Part shown: positions 1 to 13,300 of the stretch, in pieces
Numbering within the stretch: position 1 is the stretch's first letter
Layout of the letters: the number at the start of each line of letters is the position of its first letter
Source of the DNA: Branchiostoma belcheri
Lineage: Eukaryota; Chordata; Leptocardii; Amphioxiformes; Branchiostomatidae
Direction of reading: 5' to 3'
Length of the DNA stretch: 64,000 nt
NCBI RefSeq assembly: GCF_001625305.1
Contig: NW_017802714.1
Span: 1 to 64,000 of the forward strand
Made by a program: the position numbers and the translations under genes
The notes under the pieces: model-generated
Databases searched by the model: none
Told to the model about the DNA's origin: nothing
What the model saw: only the letters and a program-made list of their open reading frames with translations

Positions 1-618
1 AGCACATACATACATAATGAAAAATTATACAAAATAATACAAAAGAAATGTGCAAGGGTAGGACGAAAAGCCGCAATGTTTTATTTAAAGTCCCTCCCCT
101 TTATGTTTTACAATCTCTACAGTTTGTTGAATGAAATATAAATAACAATGAAGAAGTAATAAAAGGATAATAAACAAGCACAATGAAAATAAGAATCAAA
201 TTAACAAAATAATTATGTTTAGCATAAGCAATGAAGCAATACGGTGGGCCAAACTAGATAAGTAGGGGAGGGTACAAAAAGATGAAAATGTAACAACTCA
301 TTAGGTTTGTCAATACATATATCAAACAATATGATGAGAAAAATATAAAAACGCTGTATAGAAGGATATAATTTGAATATTAACCAGACCTAGGGAAGTG
401 TGGGTTATTTATAAAATCAACTTTGGCGTGAGTTTAAATATTAACTTTCACTTTCCCATGTTAGGTTGACAAAATTCACCTAAAGAAATTCAAACGGCTT
501 TCTTTGTTAACCTTGACCAATGTTTCAAAAGGCACTGGATAAAAGGTTTAGATTTTGGTAACGCTCAATAAACCATGACGTTACCTGCCCCCTGTTGATG
601 TTATTTCTCATTCCTCAG
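1..618. other. AT-rich intronic or upstream sequence
   Basis: No coding exon or repeat is recognised here. It precedes the first visible exon, whose acceptor (CCTCAG) ends at 618. Because that exon starts inside a split codon, this stretch is read as an intron and the true 5' end of the gene lies outside the window. Confidence 0.6.
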
Positions 619-1341
619 TAACCAGTGTGACCGGATGTGGAGGTAGCCTGACTGGTCCCTCTGGGGGCCCTGTGACGTCACCCAACTACCCTAGTAACTA
701 TGGCAATTATGAAAACTGCACGTGGTTGGTCACTGTACCAGAGGGAAGCATCATTCGTCTCGCGTTCGACAGTTTCGACATTGAGTACAGTTACGACTTT
801 CTAACCATCTACGACGGAAGCAGTGATAGTGCTCCAGTGTTACAGAGGTAATACCATAGACCCAAATTGCAGTTTACTGTGCACGTATCATAACAATAAG
901 ATCAATGGATGTGGCTTCAAATCCACATACATGTATAAGGGTATGTAGTGTTCAACCTTACTGGATATTTAGACACGATGATGATGATGATGATTTAGAC
1001 ACGGAGAATTTGGCATCATCATCAGCACATGCACAATAACGATTATTGCACAAAAATAGCTATTACAATTAAAGGAATTTAATAGATGTAATGGTGAGGA
1101 CCAATCGTTGTTAGATATTCAAGGTACCAGTCTAAAATGTTAAACTCATTTAGGATAACGGAACGAAAGTAGGCTACAAGTCGTGAATAACACAATAACC
1201 TGTGTGATAATTTCTAAATGTCCAGGTTATCAGGTTACCAGAGATCAATCAGCCCCATTATCAGCACATCCAACACGATGTTTCTGAGGTTTACATCTGA
1301 CGGAAGTGTCACCCGTCAGGGGTTCCAGTTCTCCTACACAA
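619..1341 (+). CDS. CUB domain 1 (two exons: 619-847, 1226-1341)
   Basis: Exon 619-847 follows a CCTCAG acceptor and ends at AG|GTAATA. Exon 1226-1341 follows TCCAG and ends before GTAAGG. Together they encode about 115 residues with CUB hallmarks: [11 protein letters not shown] near the start, W and I-L-F-F in the strands, FLTIYDG, and [10 protein letters not shown]....GF..SY at the end. Only the first CUB disulfide pair is present (Cys in GCGG and in ENCTW); the second pair is replaced by Ser (IEYSYDF and RLSGY). CUB domains are extracellular beta-sandwiches for protein or glycan binding. The exon boundary inside the fold is shared with CUB domain 2. Confidence 0.9.
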
Positions 1342-4300
1342 GTAAGGTCTTTCATTACACGTCTAACAGTCTCATGTGGGTAGATCTTACAAAAGAACAG
1401 GGTCAAAGTTAAATATGGTTCTCCTTGTGGCTGATCTTCGAACTGCATGCAATAGAACTTGCAGTGTTTGCATATTTCATCCTGTATATGCTATTGTCTT
1501 GATTTTGCGATCATTATTAGGGCAGATTAACTTTTTTTAAAGTCAGAAACAAGTGGTATGGGCTTGTTCTCTAGCAGCTTGTTATGGAACTGCTTGAGGG
1601 ATTTTCAAGTTCAGAAAGAATCAATGCATTATTAAGTTAAATTGAAATTATGCAAACGAAGACTTAAATGTCATTTAGCCACCAACACATGGGACAATAC
1701 AATACGCATTCTCACCTGAGCGAAGTGAGGAAAGTCGTGTAAAGTGCCTTTCCCAAGGGCATGAGATCGATGGCACGTCAGGAATCGAACTCTGGACCTC
1801 TTGATTCCAAGTCGAGCACTCTGCTACTACGCCACACGACCCCACAAAAATGCATTTGTAATGACGAAGATCTTTAATTCCAGTATTTTACATAATTAGA
1901 TATTAGAGGTTACTTTCATAATCAACGATTAAATGTTGAAATGAAAAAAAATGCCAATGGGAAGGTATTTCACTTCTGAATATTTGTAATTTCAGTTGAA
2001 AAATAATGAATTCGAATGGTTAATTCTAATAACAACACCGATTCCATGATAAATTATGCAAATTAAAAAAAAATACAAAACCTTTACGTATTTCCTCGAT
2101 GTAGTAGGTTTTCAAATTGTTATTTTGGTCGGTACTCAGGATTTGCACGTGTTTTATTTAAATGATTCAGCATTATCTGCAAGGGAGGACATTGACACAG
2201 TCGTCTTTCGTTTATTCAGGTCGTACACCAGACGAATGCTGGGATCCCGGTGTGCCGACCAATGGGACAAGAGATAACAACAGTAACTTTACATCAGGAC
2301 AGACAGTCAGGTACACCTGTATGGCCGGGTATCATCTGTGGGGAACTGCCAATATAACCTGCCAGTCTAACTTGACATGGAGTGATGCTACACCAACTTG
2401 TGAAGGTATTAAAACACATTATTGACGTCAAGGTTGGATTGTCTGGTTTACTGTATGTTTCCATCACCTTTCCAGGCAATATTCTTATCTAATCATAAGA
2501 AAATCAGCTTTAAATCGCATGGTGTCACAGGAAGTATAGGAAAGTCATGTGTTATGTGAAGCTGTCTTACCTTAACCCTAAACAGTACACCTGGGGTCCG
2601 CGCGGACCCCAGCACTATATATTCTGTAGTATCTTTTTTGTTTCTAAAGATTTTTTTCTGAAATTCTAGGTAATTGTCACCCACAAAGTTTTTCTCAATA
2701 CAGTGCAGAAAACTCCGTTTCTACCATTTATAAAAAAAATTATATCTGATTTTCTTTTGGGGTCCGCGCGGACCCTAGCCGGCTTTCGATCATAATGGAT
2801 ACATTGGCGTTCTTATACATTACCTTATTTCCGTTTTTATATGTTTTTAAGTTTTCATCCTATGTCTACCAAATTTTCAGAGAATGGTGTAGTAATAGAA
2901 TTAAATTTTAATAACTTTGGTGTAATTATGACGTCATATGACGTCAGAGCTAATAATATAGTCCGCCATATTGGATTTTGACCAATGACGTCATCAAATT
3001 AGCATATTCTATGCATATTAAATTATTTAACTTATATTTAATTATGTAAGATGTTATTAATGTTGGAAAAGAAGTGTAATTTAATATAAAACTCAGAAAA
3101 TTTTTATGTTTAAACCAAAATTACTTCTATTTTGAAAAATAGAAACCCGTTGCCATGGCAACACAAAAAAACATCAACCTACTAGTATCAAACTAATATG
3201 AACTTTTTTCCAGAGACAGTTAAGGAAAGGTCTCCAAATTTGATACTTCTAACGCAAGCCGTTTAGCCGCTCTCTGAGATCAAAGTTGGGCCTCAAAAGC
3301 CCCTTCAGTCTGAAATGGATTTAAAAATAGGGTATTTCTTCTTGTCTTCTTTTCTTCACCAAAAAATAGAAAAAGTTCAAAATGTATGATATTTGTTTGT
3401 AATGTGGACACAGAGGTTCCCACATCAGTTTGCAAAACAATTGAGCTGGTAGCATGTTAATAATTTCTAAAAATTAGCAAAAAACTGCTCTGGGGTCCGC
3501 GCGGACCCCAGGTGTACAGATTAATCAGTCCGGGAAGGTGTACTGTTGAGGGTTAATGTTATAAAAGGCCAAACAAATTTGTCACCACATTGTCTACGAT
3601 TGAAAAAAAAGGGCAGTTTTCAATCTCAATGTAGAGCGCTTATATTGCTGAAGTGTGAACAATAAAAGTAAAGTGTTATAAAATGTGCTTCATGCACACA
3701 ATTAGGCTAACCTTAGCTTGTCACCAAAGAAAAAAGTACCTGTTAAAATCCACAAGTTTTGCAGCAGTAGCAAGGACAGTTGTAGGTGGTAACTTTCTTT
3801 TGTGCACAATGTCACTGACGATACGTGTAAATTTACGTTAAATTCAACCAAAAGAATTAATCTCCGGGTTTATTGAGGTATAGTATTAAAAAAAAACTGT
3901 TTACGATATGATATCCTTATATAGTAGAAAACACCGTTAGTTGAATTTTAACATTATCATTAAAACAAAAACATCATATACATCCCTTTCACCAGTAAGA
4001 TTATAACATAAACAACACTGTCAGTTGAATGTTAACCCTATCTAGACGGGGGTGGGAGGTGGAGGTGCTAAAAGTGCCCGCGCCAACTTTGATGTTGGAT
4101 AGCGCTAATAACACCAAAATTTGTGACCTTTCCAAGAATATACCCGACAACAATTTCAAATCAGTAAGGTATGTAAAAAAAATTCCGTGTTGCCAGGGCA
4201 ACGGATTTCTTCTGACAGGCATTTTTTTGCGAAATTCAGAAATTTGGGGCCAAAATCCAATTCCAAGAAGGCGGGCCATATCATTAAATCAGGTATATTC

Positions 4301-7300
4301 TGCCTGTGTTTTCTTCATCACTACTTCGATTTTCGTACATAAAAAGTTAATTTGAAGTTATAGTCTATTTCCATTGTATCTTAGGCTTTACCTTGAAAAA
4401 AGAGATATTCAAAATTTCAAAATTAATGATCAAAGCTGGAGGATACTTTAAATAATAAAATTATGCATGACATCATTTTATGACGTCATTGGTGTTGCTC
4501 TGGGCAACATACGTTATAGTAGACATTAATATTCTGTCATTAACACTTTTTGTTAAACACGTGTTGAACATTAAATATTTAACATTTAAAAGTCAAACGA
4601 GGATAACCTATCTAGACGGTTTTTAGGCAATGACATTACATGAATGGCGCCATAGAAACGTCATATTACGTCATAATGATATAAAAATGAGCGCCCGTCC
4701 AACGTATCCACCAAAAGCCCAGTTTAGATAGGGTTAAAAGCCGTCAGCTGGATAACTTTACAACGACAAAGCCGTTATAAACAAAACATCAGCTGAATAT
4801 TAAAAGCAGTCCGCTGGATAATTTGACCCCAGCAAGACCATAACATACACAACATCGTCGGCTGAAGGGTAAAAATGTTAGCAGCATGACTATACACCAG
4901 CTGGAACATTCAAATTCTAAAGCCCCGGTCACACTGGCCGAACTTTGCCGGAGCGTTCCTTTAACGGTAGGGACGGGGGCCGAATTTCGACAACGCTCGT
5001 CACCGCGCCCAATATGTGGGGGAAAAATGAAAACACGGGCGTTGGCTTAGCGGTGCACCGCTAAAGCCGGCGTTGCTTTAGCGTTGGTTTAGCGGTAGCG
5101 AGCGTTGGTTTAGCGATGACGCGAGCGTTGGTATAGCGGCGTTCTGCGCATGCGGTTTAAGGCCCGGTCATACTGGCCGAACTTTGCTGGAGCGTTCCTT
5201 TAACGGTAGGGACGGGGTCCGAATTTCGACAACGCTCTTCACCGCTCAGACACCTCTATACCAACGCAAAACCAAAGTTCATTGCCGACATGGATCGCTG
5301 CTTGAACGCCTGACACCGTTCCAGCAACCCCGTGTCCGCTCGTAAAACGCTTGCAACCACTCCAGCGAAGTTTGTGCAACGCTTAATCGCCGCCCCGGCA
5401 ACGCTGGCGAAGCAGCGGTGGTCCAGCGTTCAAGATTTCTGCGTTGGCCTAGCGGCCCCAAGCGTCCACGAACTTGCGTCTAGCGATGCCAAAGTTTGAC
5501 TGGGCGTTGGTGGAGCGGGTGTGAACTTTGCCGGGGCGGAAAATTGCCCCCTCCTCACCGCTCGTAATATTTTGTGCAGCTCAAAACTTTCGGAGCGGTA
5601 GGAGGGCCCCTCCAGAAACATCAGCGGTGGCCGGGCGTACACGGCGTTGCTTTAACGGGGGCCAACTTCTGTTTAACGGTGGTGAGCGGTTTTGAGCGGT
5701 GATGAATTTTATTCACCGTTCAAGGAACGCTCCAGCAAAGTTTGGCCAGTGTGACCGGGGCTTAACACCACCTGTAACAAACCTCTAAAGTCAGACGGGC
5801 GTATTAAAGCAAATATTACATCGGCCGTAAAGTTGACGTTTACAGTTTGATTACAAATAAAAACAACATATTTTAGCAGAAACGACACATGTCCAATTAG
5901 GACGATCTATTCTTACTTAAGTCACCATGTTACATAACACGATTAACCTGTCATCTCCATGTTCGGAATTAAACATGTCCTAGATTTAAGTTTTCAACCA
6001 GGAACGGTCAATTTTAAATTTTACCAGTAATTATCTTTTTCTTCAAAAGCCAATCGTAAAAAAACAGGTCAATGACACCTTCGCCAGTAGTGTGATTTTT
6101 TTTTATTTTTTTAAATCATCGTCAAACGTCACTAATAAGCCAAAGAGTACAAGCAACATCATGCAGGCAAAATCTTTGATAGAAGCTACACATTGCGTTT
6201 ACCTTTCTGCAGTAGGAAGTATCATGACGGGTCCTTCCGGAGGCCCTGTGACGTCACCGAACTATCCCAGTAACTATGGCAACAATGAAAGCGTCAGGTG
6301 GTTGATTACTGCACCAGAAGGAAGCATCATTCGTCTCACGTTCGACAGTTTCGACACTCAGGGATATAATGACATTCTGACCATCTACGATGGAGCCAGC
6401 GATGATGCTGCAGAGTTACAAAGGTGATGCACTTAGCACATATCAACACTTTCCAAATGACTCTACTTTCTGATTTTCAACTATGTACATGTGGTAATGA
6501 TAATGATGGATCATTGTGTGTTAGTCTAGGCACTAGTTACAAAGCTTTAATTGATTATGGATAACAAAAACATGTAGGCCCTAACATCACAATATGTTCT
6601 GCCAAATCTTGATCGTTTATTGATTATACATGTTCAGGTTATTAGGTTACCATCAGCAAATCAGCCCTATCATCAGCACATCTAACGCGATGTTCCTGAG
6701 GTTTACATCTGACGGAAGTGTCACGCGTCAGGGGTTTAACTACTCCTACATAAGTAAGGTCTTTCATTATACTTCTTACAATAACCATTTATGCTGTTCA
6801 ATATAAACTACTTTGACTGTTAAATACCTGTATGAACAATGTAACATTAGCTTAAAGAAAGTAAATTCATTACCTTACATTGTTCTTTCTTAATTATTCC
6901 AGGCAGTACTGCAGGCCATTGCTGGGATCCCGGTTTGCCTTCCAATGGGACAAGAGATAACAACAGTAACTTTACATCAGGACAGACAGTCAGGTACACC
7001 TGTATGGCCGGGTATCATCTGTGGGGAACTGCCAACATAACCTGCCAGTCTAACGGGACATGGACTGATGCTACACCAACTTGTGAAGGTAAAACAAATA
7101 TCAACAGGTTTGAGAATAGAGCATTTGCTTGACAGTTTACAAGTTCGCACGTCAGGTAAATTAAAGAGCTTGGGTATGTAAAGTGTCTATGAAACCTGGA
7201 CTTCTCATGTAAGAAAGTATTATTTGGTATACCAACCGAGTGGTATTGAGTATGCACGGCTTTCCTGCTACATGTACATGTATATCATTTTCATGAACTA

Positions 7301-10300
7301 GAATGGCCTGCTATGTACAGAAGTACTCGCAGCCGAGGCCTAAAAATAGCACTTCCTGGATACGTACTTGCTCTGTTAAGAAGTCATTGCAGGCCAAAAG
7401 AGCACATCCTGGATAGTATTACGTACTTGTTCTGTCCAGAAGTAATTGCAGGCCAAAAGAGCATATCCTGGATAGTATTACGTACTTGTTCTGTCCAGAA
7501 GTAATTGCAGGCCAAAAGAGCACATCCTGGATAGTATTACGTACTTGGTCTGTTAAGAAGTCATTGCAGGCCAAAAGAGCACATCCTGGATAGTATTACG
7601 TACTTGTTCTGTCCAGAAGTAATTGCAGGCCAAAAGAGCATATCCTGGATACGTATTTGCTCTATCCAGAGAGCCAAAAGAGCACGAAATGAAGTTTGCC
7701 ACCGCTTGACCTAGAATTCTGCCGATAACTCAAAGCGCACGGAGACCCTAAAATAGTTTACTTTGTGCAAACTCTGTTGATTTTAATGTACATGTAGTCT
7801 TCTAAGATAACAGTCTTACTCGGAAGTCAGTTGATAAAGTCGGTGGTTGATAGAAAAAATCGTGACGTGTGAACACAGAATTATTGCATGGTTTTTAGGC
7901 AACATGTGTTAGCGTAAGCTGGGCACAAAATGTTTTATTCTATTACTAACAAAGAACCACCATCACCAAACTACGAATCAGCTGTCATAATCTCAGCATC
8001 GAAACAGGAAGGCACAACCGCACACCTCTGGAGCAAAGGATTTGCCAATTTTGTAGCTCAAAAAAGTAGAAGATGAAGCCCACTTTGTTATTGATTGTAG
8101 TTTATATAGTAATGAAAGAAATGATCTTTTTAGATATATTACTAGTACGTTTCCATATTTCCAACACTTGCCTAATATTGAAAAATTTATCTTTCTCATG
8201 CGCTTTGATCATTCTGTACTATACAAACCCATCTCAAATTATATTTTCAACATCACAAAGAAACGAGAAGAAGCCGAACCCCTGTTTTAGAGTAGTTTTA
8301 GAACTGTTTATACTACAAACATGTATATTACCTATTTCATCTGTTGACCTGTACTTAGCCCGATAGGGCATGGATGTACAATAAAGGTTATTACTATAAC
8401 CGAGGAACAAATAAATAAATTAATACCGAGGCGACATTGACTTCGCACTAAAGCTATACGGAGGGATTTTAGCACTCATACTGAAGGCCGGCCTAGCGTA
8501 GTTGAACCAAATATGGTAACGTAAGCTTATAATTTTCAATGATAACTGTACCAATCAGCGCACATGACTGCACGGGAAACAGCACGTCCGTTAGCCGACA
8601 ATGCTGGATAGAGAACGTTCTGGATACACTACTTCCCATCTCGAATATATACGGGCTCCGCACACAAGACACGTACCCGGGACTCGAAGCTTAAGGGTTT
8701 TTAAACAGTATTTTTTCTTTACATGTATGGAAGGAGACTACTGCACAAAGTTCGCCACATTACTAGTCTAGGTTACGTCACTCAGATGGCTACCTTTAAG
8801 CCGGGTGAATCACAAGACAGGAAACTTAAATACCCGCACAACCTTGATCAGGTTAAATGTCAAATCTCGCGTTTTATGCATATGTTTTGTGCATGGCATT
8901 ACCATATTGTGTACAACTGCTGAATATCATGTGAACATAGAATCCGATGTAGCACTTTCCTAAGAAAGTGAATATAAAACATTTTTATCATCCTCTAAAC
9001 AGCGATTTTGCTGCATTGTATTCCTTTTTTTTACACACACCTGAAGTTCTAAATATTAAATCATAACTGTATGCAGAATACTCGATCAGAGTTAAGCGTC
9101 TTAGGGACTACGACCCTCACCTACTCTTCTGTCCACCAGCAAGAGTCACGCAGTGTGTGGTACTATGGACCTTACCCTTGGAATACTCTTCCGCCAAAGA
9201 AACGACAGCTCCTTCCAAACGACAGTCTCAGGACTTTTAAACAGGTCATTAAGAACAGGACTTGATTTACGCCAAAATAGCAGTTACTCAAGCAACTGGG
9301 TATGATGTTAAAAACGTCAGACGTTTCAGCTGGGCCCACTACTGTTCTGCATACATGTATATACAAACGATCCACCCACAGTTGTAAAACGCTGCGACAT
9401 TGTATTGTATGCAGACGATACAACCCCGTCAGCTACTGGCCCTAGTACCGCGGATATTCAGACCATTCTTCAGACTGAATTGACGCACATCAGCGACTGG
9501 GTTCAAGCCAACAGACTAATATTAAATGTCGACAAAACCTTAGTCCATAGTCTTTGGAAGTAGACACAAATTAAAACACAAACCAACCATACAGCTTTCA
9601 ATGCACATTAAGCCGATTGAACAGGTATCACTTTGGTCTTCAACTTGGCTTATGGAACTTAACCCTTTAAAGACTGAAGAAATGTGTTTTTCTTAGAAAT
9701 CAAACCCTCCTGACCATCATATTCTTTTACTTCATAACTGTGTTATTAAATCTGTTAAATTCCATAAGCATATAGGCACTTTTCTCACCTCCACCATGTC
9801 ATGGGAAACTCAAATTTCAAACATGATTGCCAAGGTATCAGATCGTGTGTCCTCACTTAACAAACTGAAATTCAGATTACCACGAGCTGTACTCGACACC
9901 ATTTATAAATCTTTTATTCGTCCTCTTCTCGAGTATGCTGACATTATATGGCACGGATGCACTCCACATGATTCCCAAAGGCTTGAACGTGTCCAATACG
10001 AATGTGCGCTTACAGTTTCAGGAGCAGTAAGAGGTTCTTCTTACTCTTCGCTCCTTACCGAACTTCGCTGGGAGAGACTTTCGGATCGCCGCCATGTTCA
10101 TTCACTGGTTATGTTTTATAAAATTGTCCGCGGCCACACTAGCCAGTATCTTAGGGACCTGATCCCTCCCGAAATCTCTGCTTCTACTTCTTATAATCTT
10201 TGCAATAAATCCAACTTACGGCTCCCGTCTTGTACCACAACTAGATACCGTAGGTCTTTTATTCCATATGCAACGCAACACTGGAATAGTCTTGATGTAG

Positions 10301-13300
10301 ATGTTTGTTCTCTTAATCTTTCACTTTTTACAAAATATTTAGTCAAGTTAGTACGTCCTCCCCTTTATCCGCATTTTAGTCACGGCCCCCGGTACCCCTG
10401 CTCCCTCCTTACTCGACTCCGCATTGGGACCTGCAGCTTAAATCAAAGTTTATATCAACGTAATTTAGTTCTTAGCTCTGCCTGTACCTGTGGGTCTAAA
10501 TGTGAAGACATTGCACATTTCCTTTTGCACTGCCCTGTACACAACTTGCATAGAGTGACCCTTCTCAGCAACCTACAGGGCCTAGTAGGCTCTACTTTTG
10601 ACTTGCGCAACTTGTCTGACCAAGCCAGTATTAATCTTTTACTGAGGGGTTCGCCCCTTTTACGTCTTGATGTTAACAAGAAAAATCTGATTCTTACTCA
10701 AACCTTTATACTTAATACCCAACGGTTTACAGTTGTCTAATGATTTATATTGCCGTTAGTCTTGTATATACGAACGCTAATTTGTTGTTTTGTCATCTTC
10801 ATACTTGTAATTTGTATTTTATGTCAGGGGTGTGATTAATATTAGTTTCGGCTAGAGTTTTCACCTCTGTGTCTTGTGTCATGTCTTGTACTTTGTTGTT
10901 TCAATAAATAAATTAAAAAAGGTAGAGCAGGCGAAACTGCTAGGATTATTTTTAGACCAGCAGTTAACCTTAGCCCAACACCTTGACAAGGTTAAATCCA
11001 AAATGACAAGTGCTCTAGCAGCAATTGCTAGATCACGTGACTTTCTCACGGGTGACACGTTAAATATGGCAACTCAAACACTTGTCCTGAGTCATCTGGA
11101 CTACTGCTCCTGCCTTCTATCGTCCAGTTCTCAATCTAACCTCAACGGGTTACAGATTCTACAAAATAAGGCGGCTAGGCTTGTGTTAAATGCGGAGATA
11201 ACTGCAGGATCGACGAACTGCACAGTAGATTGCACTGGCCCAGCGTTAACGAAAGACTTTACACAAACACACTATCCACGTTCCACAAACTCCTGACTAC
11301 TGGCAAACCTGTTACTATCTACAATAAACTACGCAGAATCAACAACACACACCAACACAACACACGACTTTCACAGGCGGGAGGCTTCAGACTACCAAAA
11401 CCCAGAACTTCCTCTGCTACTAGGACACTCCTGTACAGGTGCACAGAATCCTACAACACTTTTCCTCAACACATCAAATCATCCGCACCATCAGCTTTAC
11501 AAAAACACGTCAAGGACAGGTTAAAAACACAAACATACACAAACAGACCCCTGCAGCATTGGTGGTAGCATAGTAATTTTTAAAATGTAAATATATACTT
11601 GTATGTATTAATGTAAATGTAAACATATAACTTGTATCCATTGACCTCTTACATCTCTAACAATCCCTTACCTCATTACTTGGTGTATATAGAATAGGAT
11701 AGGTTAAACAAGTAATTAGTTACACGTTGTTGTATTTTATGTATAGCATTAAGCAAGTGTACGTCTGTGTTATAAGTCTGTAACGCGTGTTTAAGACTCC
11801 AGGAAGAATAGTGAGTATAAGTGTATACTCACCAATGGAGATCATTCAAATAAACAAATTAGTCTGAAGGCTCCTGTTATGCAGAACAGGAGCTTACGTG
11901 TTGTCTGTCCTCGGGGCTGGGAGTGCCAAATCACAAGTGCCAGAAAGATCCACCCGTAGCCCACCTTCCCTGTTGAGGGTGGGGTTGTACATTCTTTCAT
12001 ATATTGCCTCTTTGACACCCCGTTCCCACCAGCGTGTTTCGCGGTCTAAGATATCCGTGGACTCGAGTTTGGAAGAGTGACCCTGGTTGTGTTGTAGGTG
12101 GTGGAAAATAGCTGAGGAGTAGCCGTTGGCACTAGGTCGGCACAGTGGCGTCGGGTGGTGTAGTGGTTAGAGCAATCGACTATGAAACGAAGAGACCCGG
12201 GTTCGATTCCGAGTCGTACCCTGGACATGTCTGAACATGCGCCCGACGTTGTGCCCTTGGGAAAGGCACTTTTCACGACTTTCCTCACTCCACCCAGGTG
12301 TGAATGGGTACCTAATTTCGATTGGGGAAAGTCGTTTTGAGGTCACCTTGTGGCGCCGAATGGCAGCCGCACAGACCCTTGCGACAGTTTCACAAAAAAT
12401 AATTGTGGAACAAATATGTATATCATGTGTATTATTTGATTGTTGTAATTGTTGTGATTTGTATTGATTATTATGTGATACCCTGCATCAATTCAGCCGT
12501 ATAAAGGCTGCGACTGCACGGGTACTGTTTGGACAATACAAACTATAATGTTCTTTGTTTCTTACTTTGAGCGGTCGACTTGTCTCTCCGATGTAGGTGT
12601 TGTTACAATTGGGCTCCTCACATTTGAGTCTGTAAATAACATTCGCCTTGGTACCTTTGTGAGGTCGGTCCTTAGGGTGTACCAGTCTTTGTCTGAGGGT
12701 TGAGTGAGGTTTGAAGTTAGTGGCTATGTTGAAGTTTTGGAAGATCCGTCGGAGTTTCTCAGATACTCCTTGGGCATACGGAATAGTGATGTTGACCTTG
12801 TTTTTGTTGGTCAATGGTTTGCACTTCTGGGTTTTCTTAGACTGATCCGAAGGTTTGATCGCTTTGTTGAAAGTCCAGTTTTGGTAGCCACAATTAGCTA
12901 GGGCACCTCGGAGGTGTCTATGTTCGTCCGTTTTGACTTTGTCTGAAGTGATAATGTTGTCTATCAATCAATAGTTTGTGCTTATAAACGAAAGTTACCG
13001 TCTTCCTTTACGATAGTTTTGGTGTCTAGGAAAGGGAGCATGTTGTCATGGCTTGGCTCCTGTGTGAACTTGATATTGCCATCTATCTGGTTGATGTGGT
13101 CAAATAAATCAGCAGCAACCCTCTTTTTCAATCTGCACCAAGTGTCATCTACATTATCAAAACCAGTTGGCCGGGATAGTGTCATTGAAAGTGCCGAGGG
13201 CTTTGTTTTCAAACTTCTCCATGTACAGGTTGACAACAATTGGTGAAACTGGTGATCCCATAGCACAGCCGTGCATTTGTTGGTAGAACTGTCCTTTGTA

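Noticed and set aside
4001-4355. Overlapping ORFs on both strands (92 and 108 codons)
   Set aside because: They lie across a piggyBac-like MITE and its border and have no recognisable motifs.
7300-7670. CRISPR-like direct repeats
   Set aside because: The units are contiguous, with no unique spacers, in an animal intron: a minisatellite.
8723-8923. 66-codon ORF
   Set aside because: No motif and no splice context in a transposon-rich intron.
12150-12225. Possible tRNA gene (A and B boxes)
   Set aside because: The B box is perfect, but the arms do not fold as a full cloverleaf and the block is joined to a SINE body repeated three more times in the window.
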